From the NCBI RefSeq assembly GCF_002440635.1, contig NZ_DJUW01000022.1:1-33537 (forward strand): DNA of 33,537 nt. The letters are read 5' to 3'. The stretch is from Novosphingobium sp. UBA6272 (GTDB taxonomy: Bacteria > Pseudomonadota > Alphaproteobacteria > Sphingomonadales > Sphingomonadaceae). Both the position numbers and the translations under genes were made by a program. The notes beneath the pieces were generated by a model. It was not told where the DNA came from and made no database searches. It saw only the letters and a list, made by a program, of their open reading frames with translations. Of this stretch, positions 15,479 through 23,926 are shown piece after piece; position 1 is the first letter of the stretch, and each line of letters starts with the position of its first letter.

Positions 15479-16697
15479 AGCCTGCCTTAGCCTTCAGTCC
15501 CTCCAGCTTCCTCAGCGCCGGGCTTACCACCGGGATGGTCAGCATGGTGCTGCCGATCGCTGCGAGCAGCAGGGCGGTGAAGGCGCTGCTGGTGATGATC
15601 GCCTTGTCGAACAGCACGTTGACGAAGATTATCATGATCAGCGCCTTCGTCTGCAGCAGCCAGCCGATCACCCAGGCCTCGCCCTTGCCCCAACCGAGCA
15701 GGCGGCCGGCGAGGCCGACACCGGCGAGCTTGCCGATTACCATCGCTGCCAGCAGCAGTGCAGCGGCGGCGAAGGCAGCAATTCCGCCCATGTCCCAGCT
15801 GGTCCGGAGGCCGGTGGAGAGGAAGAACACCGGCATGAAGGCCAGCAACACCGTATCGCGGAAGCGGTCGATATTCTCGATCCCGAACCATTTGGCATCA
15901 AGCGCCGCCCCGGCCAGGAATGCGCCGACCATGTAGTGCAGCCCCGACCAGTCGGCGAGATAGCCGTTGGCGGCGAGCCAGACCAGCGCGACGTACCAGC
16001 GGTCCCGCTCGGGAATCGCGGCGATCAGCTTGCGGACCAGCCAGACCGCGACGGCAAAGCCGGCCAGGTAGGCCGCTTGCCGCCCGACCCGCTCCCAATC
16101 GAGCAGGATCAGCGCGAGCACGCCCCAGATCATGATATCATCAAGACTGGCATAGCGCAGGATCCGCTGGCCCATGGCGGTGCGCAGGATCTCCAGCTTC
16201 TGCATGAACAGGATCAGGATCGGCAACGCGGTGACCGCGCAGGCCATGCCGACCCCGGCGATGAACTGCCAGGTCTGGCCCTTGGCGCCGATCCAGCCGG
16301 CCGGATCGCTCAGCTCCAGCAGCAGCCACGCTGCCGCAGCGCCCAGCGCCAGCGGAACGCCGAGCGCGAGGCCGGCGGTCAGCCCGGTTTCACCGCGCCA
16401 TTTCCACGCTTCTTCCAGATCGAGCTCAAGCCCGGCAACGAAGACGAACAGCATCACCGCCCACCAGGCAATTCCATTGAGCGCGCCGATCACCGGCGGG
16501 GTGAACACGAATTCGTAATAGGCCGGAAAGACCGCGCCCAGCACGCCCGGGCCAAGCACGATCCCGCCGACGATCTGGACCACCACCAGCGGGGCCCAGT
16601 AATCGGTCCGCAGCAGCCGCCACACCGCATAGGGCAGCGCGAAGATGATGATCAGCGCAAGCAGGAACAGTTCGGTCACGGGAAGACTGTGCGGCAT
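15477..16697 (-). CDS. Cation:proton antiporter (CPA2-like)
   Basis: A 406-residue membrane protein with about 12 hydrophobic helices, related to Na+/H+ or K+/H+ exchangers of the CPA2/KefB type. Landmarks: VVVQIVGGIVLGPGVLG, VFVAGLELDLEEAW, GVGMACAVTALPILILFMQ, YASLDDIMIWGVLALIL (the paired aspartates expected in the ion pathway), GLHYMVGAFLAGAAL and FFLSTGLRTSWD. No C-terminal TrkA/RCK regulatory domain is present. Transported ion is not determinable. It is transcribed toward metZ and its stop codon lies within repeat element C. Divergent from apaG. Confidence 0.88.
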   Translation of the reverse strand: MPHSLPVTELFLLALIIIFALPYAVWRLLRTDYWAPLVVVQIVGGIVLGPGVLGAVFPAYYEFVFTPPVIGALNGIAWWAVMLFVFVAGLELDLEEAWKWRGETGLTAGLALGVPLALGAAAAWLLLELSDPAGWIGAKGQTWQFIAGVGMACAVTALPILILFMQKLEILRTAMGQRILRYASLDDIMIWGVLALILLDWERVGRQAAYLAGFAVAVWLVRKLIAAIPERDRWYVALVWLAANGYLADWSGLHYMVGAFLAGAALDAKWFGIENIDRFRDTVLLAFMPVFFLSTGLRTSWDMGGIAAFAAAALLLAAMVIGKLAGVGLAGRLLGWGKGEAWVIGWLLQTKALIMIIFVNVLFDKAIITSSAFTALLLAAIGSTMLTIPVVSPALRKLEGLKAKAG

Positions 16698-16762
16698 GGC
16701 TGCGGTGCTATCACGCGAGCGCCGCCACGCAACATTTGCGCATTCCTATTCCCCAACAGACA

Positions 16763-16790
16763 TTGATCTGGGCCGGGCAGCCGCTATCTT
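16763..16790 (+). promoter_or_regulatory. Possible promoter giving leaderless apaG mRNA
   Basis: TTGATC (16763-16768), a 16-base spacer and TATCTT (16785-16790). The ATG of apaG begins 6 bases beyond the -10, so the transcription start would fall on or near the ATG. Consistent with this, no Shine-Dalgarno is present ahead of apaG. Confidence 0.4.
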
Positions 16791-16796
16791 GGCCCA

Positions 16797-17195
16797 ATGA
16801 AGGAACTGTTCCAGCACGCCGCGATCACTGACGGCATCACCGTGCGCGTCGCGGTCAATTTTCTGCCCGAACAGTCGCAGATCGAGGCGGGGCGCTGGTT
16901 CTGGGTCTATCACATCCGGATCGAGAACGGCTCGGACGAGACTGTCCAGCTCGCCACGCGCCACTGGCGGATCACCGACGGGCGCGGAATGGTCAATTTC
17001 GTCGAGGGTGAGGGCGTGGTCGGCGAAACCCCGGTGCTTAAGCCGGGACAGAGCCATGACTATGTCTCGGGCTGCCCGCTGACCACCCCGATGGGCTCGA
17101 TGGAGGGGCATTATACCTTCGTCCGGGCAGACAATTCGCCGTTCGAGGTCAAGATCCCGTTCTTCCCGCTGGCCGCACCCGCGACGGCGGGCTAG
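16797..17195 (+). CDS. apaG: ApaG domain protein
   Basis: A 132-residue protein of the ApaG family, a fibronectin-III-like beta-sandwich associated with cobalt/magnesium efflux phenotypes in enterobacteria; biochemical role unsettled. Characteristic blocks: VRVAVNFLPEQS, FWVYHIRIENGSDETVQLATRHWRITDG, VEGEGVVGETPVLKPGQSHDYVSGCPLTTPMGSMEGHY. Full length. The ATG lacks a ribosome-binding site and sits just beyond a -10-like element. The LysR gene follows after 10 bp in the same direction and is probably co-transcribed. Confidence 0.95.
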   Translation: MKELFQHAAITDGITVRVAVNFLPEQSQIEAGRWFWVYHIRIENGSDETVQLATRHWRITDGRGMVNFVEGEGVVGETPVLKPGQSHDYVSGCPLTTPMGSMEGHYTFVRADNSPFEVKIPFFPLAAPATAG

Positions 17196-17205
17196 ACGCC
17201 CGGCC

Positions 17206-17991
17206 ATGAAGCGCACCCATCTGCCTCTCAACGCCCTGCGCGTCTTCGATGCCGCCGCCCGGCACTTGTCGTTCACCCGCGCGGCCGACGAACTGGCGGT
17301 GACGCCCGCAGCGGTCGGCCAGCAGATCCGCGCTCTGGAAGACGTGCTCGGCGTGGTGCTGTTCCGCCGCACCCCCAAGGGGCTGGAACTCACCGAGGAG
17401 GCGAGCGCGGGCCTTGAGGCGCTGCGCACCGGCTTCCTCCACTTCGAAGATGCGGTGCGGGCGATGCAGGCCGGGCAATCGAGCCACGTCTATACCATCG
17501 CCGCCCCGCGCGAATTCTTCGCTGCCTGGCTCGCCCCGCGGCTGGCCCGGTTCCGCAAGGCCAATCCCGAAGTGCGGTTCAGCCTGGTCTCTGATGAAGA
17601 CGCCGACTTCACCGAAGCCAACCTCGACCTTGCGGTGCGCTGGGCCGAAGGGCCGGGCGAGCTTGAGGGCGTTGCGCTGGGCGAAAGCGGGCGGGTGACC
17701 GTGGGCGAGGGCTGCTGGATCAGCTGGCCTGGCGATACCAGCCCCGAAGGCGACGATTGCGACAACACCCCGCTCTCGGTCGGTGACGCCGGTCAGGCCA
17801 TCGCCGCCGCCGCTGCCGGAATGGGCAAGGCCCGCGTGCCGGTGCTGCTGGCGCAGTCGTGGCTGGAAAACGGCCGGATCAAGGCGCTCGGCGAGGTGGC
17901 TGAAAGCCGCCACGGCTATTGGCTGGTCGCCCCCACCCCGCAGTGGCGGCAAAAGAAGGTCAAGGCGCTGGTGGCGTTTTTGACGGCTTAA
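17206..17991 (+). CDS. LysR family transcriptional regulator, shortened effector domain
   Basis: A 261-residue regulator of the GcvA-like LysR group. The winged helix-turn-helix is at residues 5-65 (LNALRVFDAAARHLSFTRAADELAVTPAAVGQQIRALEDVLGVVLF in segments). The effector domain begins YTIAAPREFFAAWLAPRLARFRKANPEV and ends GYWLVAPTPQ. Typical members are about 290-310 residues; here the middle of the effector domain (after LEGVALGESGRV) is about 40 residues short, so ligand binding may be altered. It follows apaG by 10 bp. The target is unknown; no divergent partner gene is adjacent, which is unusual for LysR genes. Confidence 0.88.
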   Translation: MKRTHLPLNALRVFDAAARHLSFTRAADELAVTPAAVGQQIRALEDVLGVVLFRRTPKGLELTEEASAGLEALRTGFLHFEDAVRAMQAGQSSHVYTIAAPREFFAAWLAPRLARFRKANPEVRFSLVSDEDADFTEANLDLAVRWAEGPGELEGVALGESGRVTVGEGCWISWPGDTSPEGDDCDNTPLSVGDAGQAIAAAAAGMGKARVPVLLAQSWLENGRIKALGEVAESRHGYWLVAPTPQWRQKKVKALVAFLTA

Positions 17992-17997
17992 CCAGTT

Positions 17998-19278
17998 CTA
18001 GCGCACCACAAACCCACCCTTCATCACATGCTCGACTCGCTCCAGCTCTGAAATATCCTTCAGCGGATTGCCTTTGACCGCGATCATGTCGGCCCAGCGT
18101 CCGTTGGTGAGCGAGCCGACCTGGCTGCTCCAGCCGAGGAACTCCGCCGCTACCGTGGTGGCAGACTGGATCGCCTGCAGCGGGGTCATCCCGTATTTCA
18201 CCATGTACCGGAACTGGCGGGCCTGGAGCCCGTGGGGAAAGACCCCGGCATCGGTTCCGAACACCACCTTCACCCCGGCGCGGACCGCCTTGGTGAAGCC
18301 CTGGCGCTGGACATCGGTGGTCTCGTCGTTCTTGCGCAGAATGTCGGCCGACCAGCCATCACGGCGACCAACTTCGGCGATGTAGTCACCGTTGTAGACG
18401 TCCATCACCAGATAGGTGCCGCGCGCCTTGGCGAGCGCGATGCCTTCGTCGTCGATCAGGCTGGCATGCTCGATCCCGCGCACCCCGTTCGTGATCGCCA
18501 GCTTGATCCCGGCGGCACCATGGGCGTGCGCGGTGACCCATGATCCGTGACGCTCCGCCATGTCGACCGCGGCGCGGATTTCTTCGCCCGAAAGCTCGAT
18601 CTGGCCCGGTTCTGTCCCCTCGGTCAGGACCGCGCCGGTGGCGATCAGCTTGATCGAATCCGCGCCCTTTTCAAACAGCAGGTTGACCTTCTCGGCCACT
18701 TCGGCCGGGCCGCTGGCCACGCCCATCCGCATTTCGGGCGGCACGACCATGCCCTTGGGCAGACCGGTCACCTCGCCGCCGCCGCCGGGCCGGGTGATAT
18801 AGCCGCCCACTGCATTGATCCGCGGCCCCACCACGTCGCCGCGGTAGATCGCGTTGCGCAGCTCGATGTTGCCGGTGCCGCGGTAGGATCCGACATCGTG
18901 GACCGTGGTGAACCCGGCCTCCAGCGTGATCCGCGCGTTGCGCGCGCCAAGATAGGCGGTTTCCTCGGGCGAATGGAGCAGCGGCTCGGCCGGGTTGCTG
19001 GTCTGGAGATAGTCGGCCAGGTGGACATGGGCGTCGATCAGTCCAGGCAGCACCCAATAGTCCGACCAGTCGATCACCTGCGCGCCTTTGGGCGGTGGGG
19101 CCCAGGCGGTGACGGCAGCGACCCGGCCATCCTCGATCCGGATCAGCCGGTCCGCCAGCACTTCGCCGGTGGAAGGCTCGATCAGATGCCCGGCGCGGAC
19201 ATAGATCGTGTCGGCTAGCGCCGGGGCGGCAAGGGCAAGCGCAACGAGCGCAGCGAACAGGCGAAGCAGGCGATTCAT
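17998..19278 (-). CDS. Exported metal-dependent amidohydrolase
   Basis: A 426-residue protein with a Sec signal peptide (MNRLLRLFAALVALALAAPALA) and an amidohydrolase TIM barrel. Metal-site motifs: PGLIDAHVHL (His84, His86), the lysine region SIKLIATGAV, SWVTAHAHG, GIEHASLID and the late aspartate in VFGTDAGVF. The set matches periplasmic Xaa-Pro dipeptidase/imidazolonepropionase-like hydrolases. I start at MNRLL, which begins the signal peptide. It lies 43 bp behind the S9 peptidase gene on the same strand; the two would act together on peptides outside the inner membrane. Substrate specificity is inferred. Confidence 0.9.
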   Translation of the reverse strand: MNRLLRLFAALVALALAAPALADTIYVRAGHLIEPSTGEVLADRLIRIEDGRVAAVTAWAPPPKGAQVIDWSDYWVLPGLIDAHVHLADYLQTSNPAEPLLHSPEETAYLGARNARITLEAGFTTVHDVGSYRGTGNIELRNAIYRGDVVGPRINAVGGYITRPGGGGEVTGLPKGMVVPPEMRMGVASGPAEVAEKVNLLFEKGADSIKLIATGAVLTEGTEPGQIELSGEEIRAAVDMAERHGSWVTAHAHGAAGIKLAITNGVRGIEHASLIDDEGIALAKARGTYLVMDVYNGDYIAEVGRRDGWSADILRKNDETTDVQRQGFTKAVRAGVKVVFGTDAGVFPHGLQARQFRYMVKYGMTPLQAIQSATTVAAEFLGWSSQVGSLTNGRWADMIAVKGNPLKDISELERVEHVMKGGFVVR

Positions 19279-19321
19279 TGCGGCAAGTTGCACCGCCCGT
19301 GCCAAGCAGGCAATGCCGCGA

Positions 19322-21292
19322 TCAATAGGCCGGGTTGTGCCGGGTCAGGAAAGCTTCGAGTGTGTCGAGGAACTTGGTCTCATTCTCGGCCTTGTCGAAC
19401 CCGTGGCCTTCATCGGGGAAGACCAGCACCTCGATCGGCTTTCCGGCAGCGGCGGCGGCCGATTTCATCGCCGTGAACTGCTTGAACGGAACCCGGAAAT
19501 CGCGCTCGCCGTGAACCAACAAGAGCGGCCGGGTCAGCTTGGCGGCCTGCTTGGCCGGGCTGACATCGTCAAAGTTGAAACCGGGACGGGTGCCCTTGAA
19601 GGACTTTGAAAGTTCCCGACGGCTTTCGCGGGAGAAGTAGTTGCCGCTGTAGCGCAACTGCGCGTTCCAGTCGGTCACCCCGGCAAAGCTGGCGGCGCAG
19701 CGATAGCGTTCGGGGTTGCGGATTACGGCCCACATCGCGGCATAGCCGCCATAGGATCCGCCGACCACGCAGACCCGCTTGGGATCGGCGATCCCCTGCT
19801 TGACCACCCAGTCCATTCCGTCATCGACATCGTCCTGCATCTTGCGGCCGACTTCGCCTTCGCCCTTGTCGATATAATCATCGCCGCGTCCGCTGGATCC
19901 GCGGAAATTGGGCTGGAGCACGGCATAGCCGCGATTGGCCAGGAACTGGGCCTGGTTATCGAAAGTCAGCTGATCATGCACCCCGAACGGGCCGCCATGC
20001 GGCATGATGATCAGCGGCAGGCCGCTCGCCGTCCGGCCGGGCGGCAGAGTCAGGATGCCCTGGATTTCAAGGCCATCGCGGGCGGTGTACTTGATCGGCT
20101 TGGGCGTCGCCATCTTGGCTGGATCGATCTGGGGGCGTGCAGCGAAGAACAGGTCCAGTTTCTTCGCCGCCGGCGTATAGATATACCACGCGCCCGGATC
20201 ATTCTCACGCCCGGACCAGACGATCATCCGCGATCCATCGCGCGATTTCGCATCGATCGTCACTTCGGTGCCCTTCAATGCCTTTTCGAGGCGGGTCTGG
20301 GCCGTTTGCATGCCCGGATCGAACCATTGCACCCGGTCACGGTCGTCGGACCAGAACGCTGCGACGAGCTTATGATTGTCATCGAACCAGACGTCCTCAA
20401 CGTCCGAACCCGGCTTGGCGACAACCGTTTCCTTGCTGGTGAAGTTCGAGAAATCGACCTTCTTGAGCACATAGTGCTCGTTGTCGTCCTGTTCCAGCAC
20501 CCAGCCTTCATCGCTGCCGGCGGCCAGGTCGGCCATCAGCCATGTACCGCGCTTGTCCTTCTTGACCCGGTCAACCGTTGCGACCGTCCGGAATTCTTCG
20601 TCTGCGGTCCGCCGATAGATGATCTTCAGATTGCCGCTGTCGAGCGTTTCGACGGCCAGGCGGACAACTCCCGCATCGTCCGCGAACCATCGCCAGACAT
20701 AATAGCGCGGCGCCTGCACCTGCTTGCCGGCCTTTTCTGCCGTGCCGTCCAGCGGGAAACGCCAGACCGATGGATAGTCGGCAATGGTGCGCTGCATCAG
20801 CAGCAGGATGAATTCGCCGGCGGGATCAGTATGGATCACGCTGTCCCCGTCGATCCCCATGTCGCGCTTGCCGACGAAGGTGAAGGTGCCGGTGGCAAGG
20901 TCGAAGACAAACAGGCGGGTGTAGGTGTATTCTTCCTTGAACAGCAGGCCGACCTGCGAAAGCGACACGAGGATCCGGTTGTTGCCGGCCCATTGGAACC
21001 ATTCCATCTCCTGCTTCGCGGGCATTTCCAGGTTGTGCAGCGGAGCCCGCGTGCCGGCATCGAGCACGCTGAGGTAGGTCTTGCCCTCCTTGTCGACCGC
21101 GCGCAGCGCCACCTTGCTGCCGTTGGGCGACAGGCTGACTCCGCTGAGCCCGGAACGCTGCGTGAAAGCGGCGGTCGGCACCGCAGCGGGGCGGCCGGCA
21201 GCTTCGGCAGGTGTCGCCGGAGTCTGGGCGGGCAGTGCGAAAGGCAAGGCAAGAAGAACGGATAAGAAGCCGGAGATAAGCAACTTGCGCAT
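19322..21292 (-). CDS. Exported S9 family (prolyl oligopeptidase-type) peptidase
   Basis: A 656-residue serine peptidase with a signal peptide (MRKLLISGFLSVLLALPFALPAQ), a beta-propeller N-terminal domain and a C-terminal alpha/beta-hydrolase domain. The catalytic triad is visible: Ser in VVGGSYGGYAAMW (about residue 511), Asp in LLVHGERDFRVPF (about 596) and His in FPDEGHGF (about 628). The oxyanion region GLPLIIMPHGGP is present. Family members are acylaminoacyl peptidases or dipeptidyl aminopeptidases. The start MRKLL was chosen for the signal peptide; the ORF extends 10 residues further without one. Transcribed first, ahead of the amidohydrolase, divergent from the P450 operon. Confidence 0.92.
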   Translation of the reverse strand: MRKLLISGFLSVLLALPFALPAQTPATPAEAAGRPAAVPTAAFTQRSGLSGVSLSPNGSKVALRAVDKEGKTYLSVLDAGTRAPLHNLEMPAKQEMEWFQWAGNNRILVSLSQVGLLFKEEYTYTRLFVFDLATGTFTFVGKRDMGIDGDSVIHTDPAGEFILLLMQRTIADYPSVWRFPLDGTAEKAGKQVQAPRYYVWRWFADDAGVVRLAVETLDSGNLKIIYRRTADEEFRTVATVDRVKKDKRGTWLMADLAAGSDEGWVLEQDDNEHYVLKKVDFSNFTSKETVVAKPGSDVEDVWFDDNHKLVAAFWSDDRDRVQWFDPGMQTAQTRLEKALKGTEVTIDAKSRDGSRMIVWSGRENDPGAWYIYTPAAKKLDLFFAARPQIDPAKMATPKPIKYTARDGLEIQGILTLPPGRTASGLPLIIMPHGGPFGVHDQLTFDNQAQFLANRGYAVLQPNFRGSSGRGDDYIDKGEGEVGRKMQDDVDDGMDWVVKQGIADPKRVCVVGGSYGGYAAMWAVIRNPERYRCAASFAGVTDWNAQLRYSGNYFSRESRRELSKSFKGTRPGFNFDDVSPAKQAAKLTRPLLLVHGERDFRVPFKQFTAMKSAAAAAGKPIEVLVFPDEGHGFDKAENETKFLDTLEAFLTRHNPAY

Positions 21293-21417
21293 TTCGGAAT
21301 TGTCCCGGCAGATTAGCAGCATGGAGTGGGGAGGCTATCGAATTGATCGCAGGTGGGCAACATCATCCGCGGTCGATCCGGAGTAATTCCGGCGCGTCGC
21401 TGTTGCACCGGGTTTAT

Positions 21418-21431
21418 TGACATCAATGTCA
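21418..21431. promoter_or_regulatory. Inverted repeat in P450 promoter region
   Basis: TGACAT-CA-ATGTCA, a perfect 6-bp inverted repeat with 2-base centre, 77 bp upstream of the P450 GTG. The first T of a TTGACA -35-like hexamer precedes it, so a bound protein would block the promoter. The 9-mer AATTGATCG occurs just after it (21435-21443) and again at 21341-21349. The regulator is not identifiable here. Confidence 0.5.
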
Positions 21432-21507
21432 GCAAATTGATCGAAAGCAAGGATCGGGCGAGGCGATCCCGGCATGGAGCCCAAAAAGCACCAATGGAGA
21501 GTTTGCC

Positions 21508-22779
21508 GTGACCATTGCCGAAGACCTTGCCCGCACGATCATCGATCCCAAGGCCTATTCCAACCGCGAGGTAGTGGATGCGGCCTTTGCGCAGATCCGC
21601 AGCCAGCACCCGCTCGACAAGGCCGTGCTCGAAGGGATCGAGCCGTTCTGGGTGGTCAGCCGCCATGCCGACATCAAGGAGATCGAGCGCCAGCCCGAGA
21701 TCTTCCACAATGGCGACAAATCGACTTTCATGACGACGATCGAGGGGACCGAGCGGACCAAGATGCTGACCGGCGGCGATCCCAACCTGATCCGCAGCCT
21801 GGTTTCGCTCGACGGGCAAGAGCACAAGGCGCTGCGCGGCGTGGTCTTTCCCCATGTCACCCCGCGCGCGATCAAGCCGCTGGAAGACGCGATCCGGGGG
21901 ATCGCCCGCGAATTCGTCGATCACATGCTGAGCTTCGACGGCGAGGTCGATTTCGCGCAGGACGTGGCGTTCCTCTATCCGCTGCGGGTGATCATGACCG
22001 TGCTGGGCGTGCCGCAGGAAGACGAGCCGTTCATGCTCAAGCTGACGCAGGAACTGTTCAACAACGCCGATCCCGAACTCAACCGCGCCCGCGCCGAGCT
22101 GAGCCCGGAGGACATGCTCAAGAGCCTGTGGGAAACCACGATGGAGCTGGAGACCTATTTCAAGGCGGTGACTGAAAAGTTCCGGGCCAATCCCACCGAT
22201 CAGATCAACAGCCTGATCGCCAATGCCAAGGTTGACGGCGAATACCTCAATCACCGGCAGCTGATGGGCTATTACATCATCGCTGCCACGGCCGGGCACG
22301 ACACCACCAGCAATACCACCGCCGGTGCGATGTGGGCCTTGGCCGAGCGGCCGCAGCTGCTGAAGGCGATGCAGGACGATCCAAACCGGATCAACGCCTT
22401 CGTCGAGGAATCGATCCGCTGGGAAGTACCGGTCAAGCACTTCATGCGCAGCGCGGTCAGCGATTGCGAGATTGGCGGGCAGGCAATCAGGGCCGGGGAC
22501 TGGCTGATGCTGTCCTACCAGTCGGCCAACCGCGACGAGGCGGTCTGGACCGATCCGTTCGAGTTCCGGATTGACCGCGAAAGCAACCCGCAGATCGCCT
22601 TCGGCTATGGCGTCCACGTCTGTCTGGGTCAGCATCTGGCGCGGATGGAAATGCGGATCCTGTGGGAGGAGCTGTTCAAACGTTTGAAGTCGGTCGAGCT
22701 CAGCGGGCCGGGCGAACGGACGATCTCCAACTTCGTCTGCGGACCCAAACACGTGCCGATCCGCTTCACGGTGAACTGA
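21508..22779 (+). CDS. Cytochrome P450, CYP108-like
   Basis: A 423-residue soluble bacterial P450. The oxygen-activation helix reads AGHDTTSN (262-269), the ExxR pair is ESIR (Glu301-Arg304), and the heme-ligand loop is FGYGVHVCLGQH with Cys372. From memory of P450terp (CYP108A1), the order and wording of several blocks match closely (IIDPKAYSNREVV, YPLRVIMTVLGVP, KSVELSGP, GPKHVPIRFT), so a CYP108-like monooxygenase acting on a terpenoid or aromatic substrate is likely; the substrate is unproven. It starts at GTG with GGAGA upstream. A rubredoxin gene starts one base after the stop. No ferredoxin or ferredoxin reductase is present in the window. Confidence 0.92.
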   Translation: MTIAEDLARTIIDPKAYSNREVVDAAFAQIRSQHPLDKAVLEGIEPFWVVSRHADIKEIERQPEIFHNGDKSTFMTTIEGTERTKMLTGGDPNLIRSLVSLDGQEHKALRGVVFPHVTPRAIKPLEDAIRGIAREFVDHMLSFDGEVDFAQDVAFLYPLRVIMTVLGVPQEDEPFMLKLTQELFNNADPELNRARAELSPEDMLKSLWETTMELETYFKAVTEKFRANPTDQINSLIANAKVDGEYLNHRQLMGYYIIAATAGHDTTSNTTAGAMWALAERPQLLKAMQDDPNRINAFVEESIRWEVPVKHFMRSAVSDCEIGGQAIRAGDWLMLSYQSANRDEAVWTDPFEFRIDRESNPQIAFGYGVHVCLGQHLARMEMRILWEELFKRLKSVELSGPGERTISNFVCGPKHVPIRFTVN

Positions 22780-22780
22780 G

Positions 22781-22942
22781 ATGCGCAAGTGGCGCTGCCG
22801 CAACTGCGGCCTGATCTATGACGAAGCGCTGGGCCTCCCCGATGAGGGGATCGCGCCGGGGACCCGGTTCGAGGACATCCCCGAGGAATGGTACTGCCCC
22901 GACTGCGGCAGCGAGAAGGAAGACTTCGAGCTGGTCGATTAA
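22781..22942 (+). CDS. Rubredoxin
   Basis: A 53-residue iron protein: MRKWRCRNCGLIYDEALG at the N terminus, DEGIAPGTRFEDIPEEW in the middle and YCPDCGSEKEDFE near the end. The four cysteines in CRNCG and CPDCG would coordinate one iron atom. Full length for a rubredoxin. The ATG is one base after the P450 stop, so translation is probably coupled and the protein is a likely electron donor to the P450, or to another oxygenase elsewhere. The TAA stop lies inside the palindromic operator at 22939-22954. Confidence 0.95.
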   Translation: MRKWRCRNCGLIYDEALGLPDEGIAPGTRFEDIPEEWYCPDCGSEKEDFELVD

Positions 22943-22954
22943 TCGTCCGGTTAA
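22939..22954. promoter_or_regulatory. 16-bp near-palindrome before alpha/beta hydrolase
   Basis: TTAATCGTCCGGTTAA overlaps the rubredoxin stop codon and lies 44 bp upstream of the hydrolase ATG. It matches the perfect palindrome at 12523-12538 at 13 of 16 positions, with the outer TTAA ends and the CG pairs conserved. A CTTGACC -35-like hexamer follows at 22962-22968 approximately. Same regulator is plausible. Confidence 0.5.
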
Positions 22955-22998
22955 ATTCGTGCTTGACCCGGCGCTCTGCGACGGGCCAAGTCCCGGCC

Positions 22999-23847
22999 AT
23001 GCACAGCGAGACTATCCGTATTCCCGTGGCCCCCGGGGTCGAAATTGCCGCCGATGTCGCGGGGCGGCGCGGGGCGCCGACGGTGGTGCTTGGCCATGGC
23101 GGCGGGCAGACCCGGCACTCGTGGGACAAGTGCGAACAGCAGCTCGCCAGCGCCGGGTACTTCGCGATCAATTACGACCTGCGCGGACATGGCGACAGCG
23201 ACTGGTCGCCCGATGGCGACTACGGCATTACCACCCGCGCGCAGGACCTGATCAAGGTCACCGCGCAAGGATCTCAGCCCTATGCCCTGGTCGGGGCCTC
23301 GCTCGGCGGGATCACCGCGCTGATGGCGGCCTGCCTCGGGCTGGACCCGGCGGCGCTGGTGCTGGTCGATATCGTGCCGAAGATGTCGCCCAAGGGGGTC
23401 GCCAAGATCCGCGGCTTCATGATGGCCAATCCCGATGGCTTTGCCAGCATCGAGGAAGCCGCCGACGCGATCAGCGCCTATTATCCCGAACGGCCCCGGC
23501 CCAAGGACCTGTCGGGGCTCAACAAGAACCTGCGGCATCATCCCGACGGGCGCTATCGCTGGCACTGGGACCAGCGGATGATGACCGATACCCGCGCCGA
23601 TCCTCGGCACATGCTCGACCTGCTCGACGCGGCCGACTGGACCGACCGGATTCCGACCCTGTTGGTCCGCGGCATGAAGAGCGACATTGTCGACGAAGAC
23701 GGCGTGGCCGACCTGCGCCGCCGGATCCCGCATCTCGAGATCGCCGATATTCGCGGTGCGGGGCACATGGTCGCAGGCGACAAGAACGACGAGTTCAACG
23801 CGGCGGTGATCGAATTTCTCAGCCGGGTGATGCCGCCCGCCGGGTGA
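22999..23847 (+). CDS. Alpha/beta hydrolase
   Basis: A 282-residue hydrolase with an intact catalytic set: oxyanion motif HGGGQTRHSW, DLRGHGDSDW, nucleophile elbow VGASLGGITAL (GxSxG), an acid residue in RGMKSDIV and the histidine in GAGHMVAGD. Similar to epoxide hydrolase/C-C bond hydrolase-type enzymes; the reaction cannot be fixed. I start at MHSETIRIPV, since the longer ORF overlaps the rubredoxin gene and adds unlike residues. It may process the product of the adjacent P450, an inference from order and strand, though the palindrome in front suggests it can be transcribed separately. Confidence 0.9.
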   Translation: MHSETIRIPVAPGVEIAADVAGRRGAPTVVLGHGGGQTRHSWDKCEQQLASAGYFAINYDLRGHGDSDWSPDGDYGITTRAQDLIKVTAQGSQPYALVGASLGGITALMAACLGLDPAALVLVDIVPKMSPKGVAKIRGFMMANPDGFASIEEAADAISAYYPERPRPKDLSGLNKNLRHHPDGRYRWHWDQRMMTDTRADPRHMLDLLDAADWTDRIPTLLVRGMKSDIVDEDGVADLRRRIPHLEIADIRGAGHMVAGDKNDEFNAAVIEFLSRVMPPAG

Positions 23848-23926
23848 TCGTGCCCCCTCGACAGCGCGCGCGAAATCCGTAAGCCTTGATCTGGCGGTGC
23901 CACTTCGCGCCGGTCAGGGGATAATG

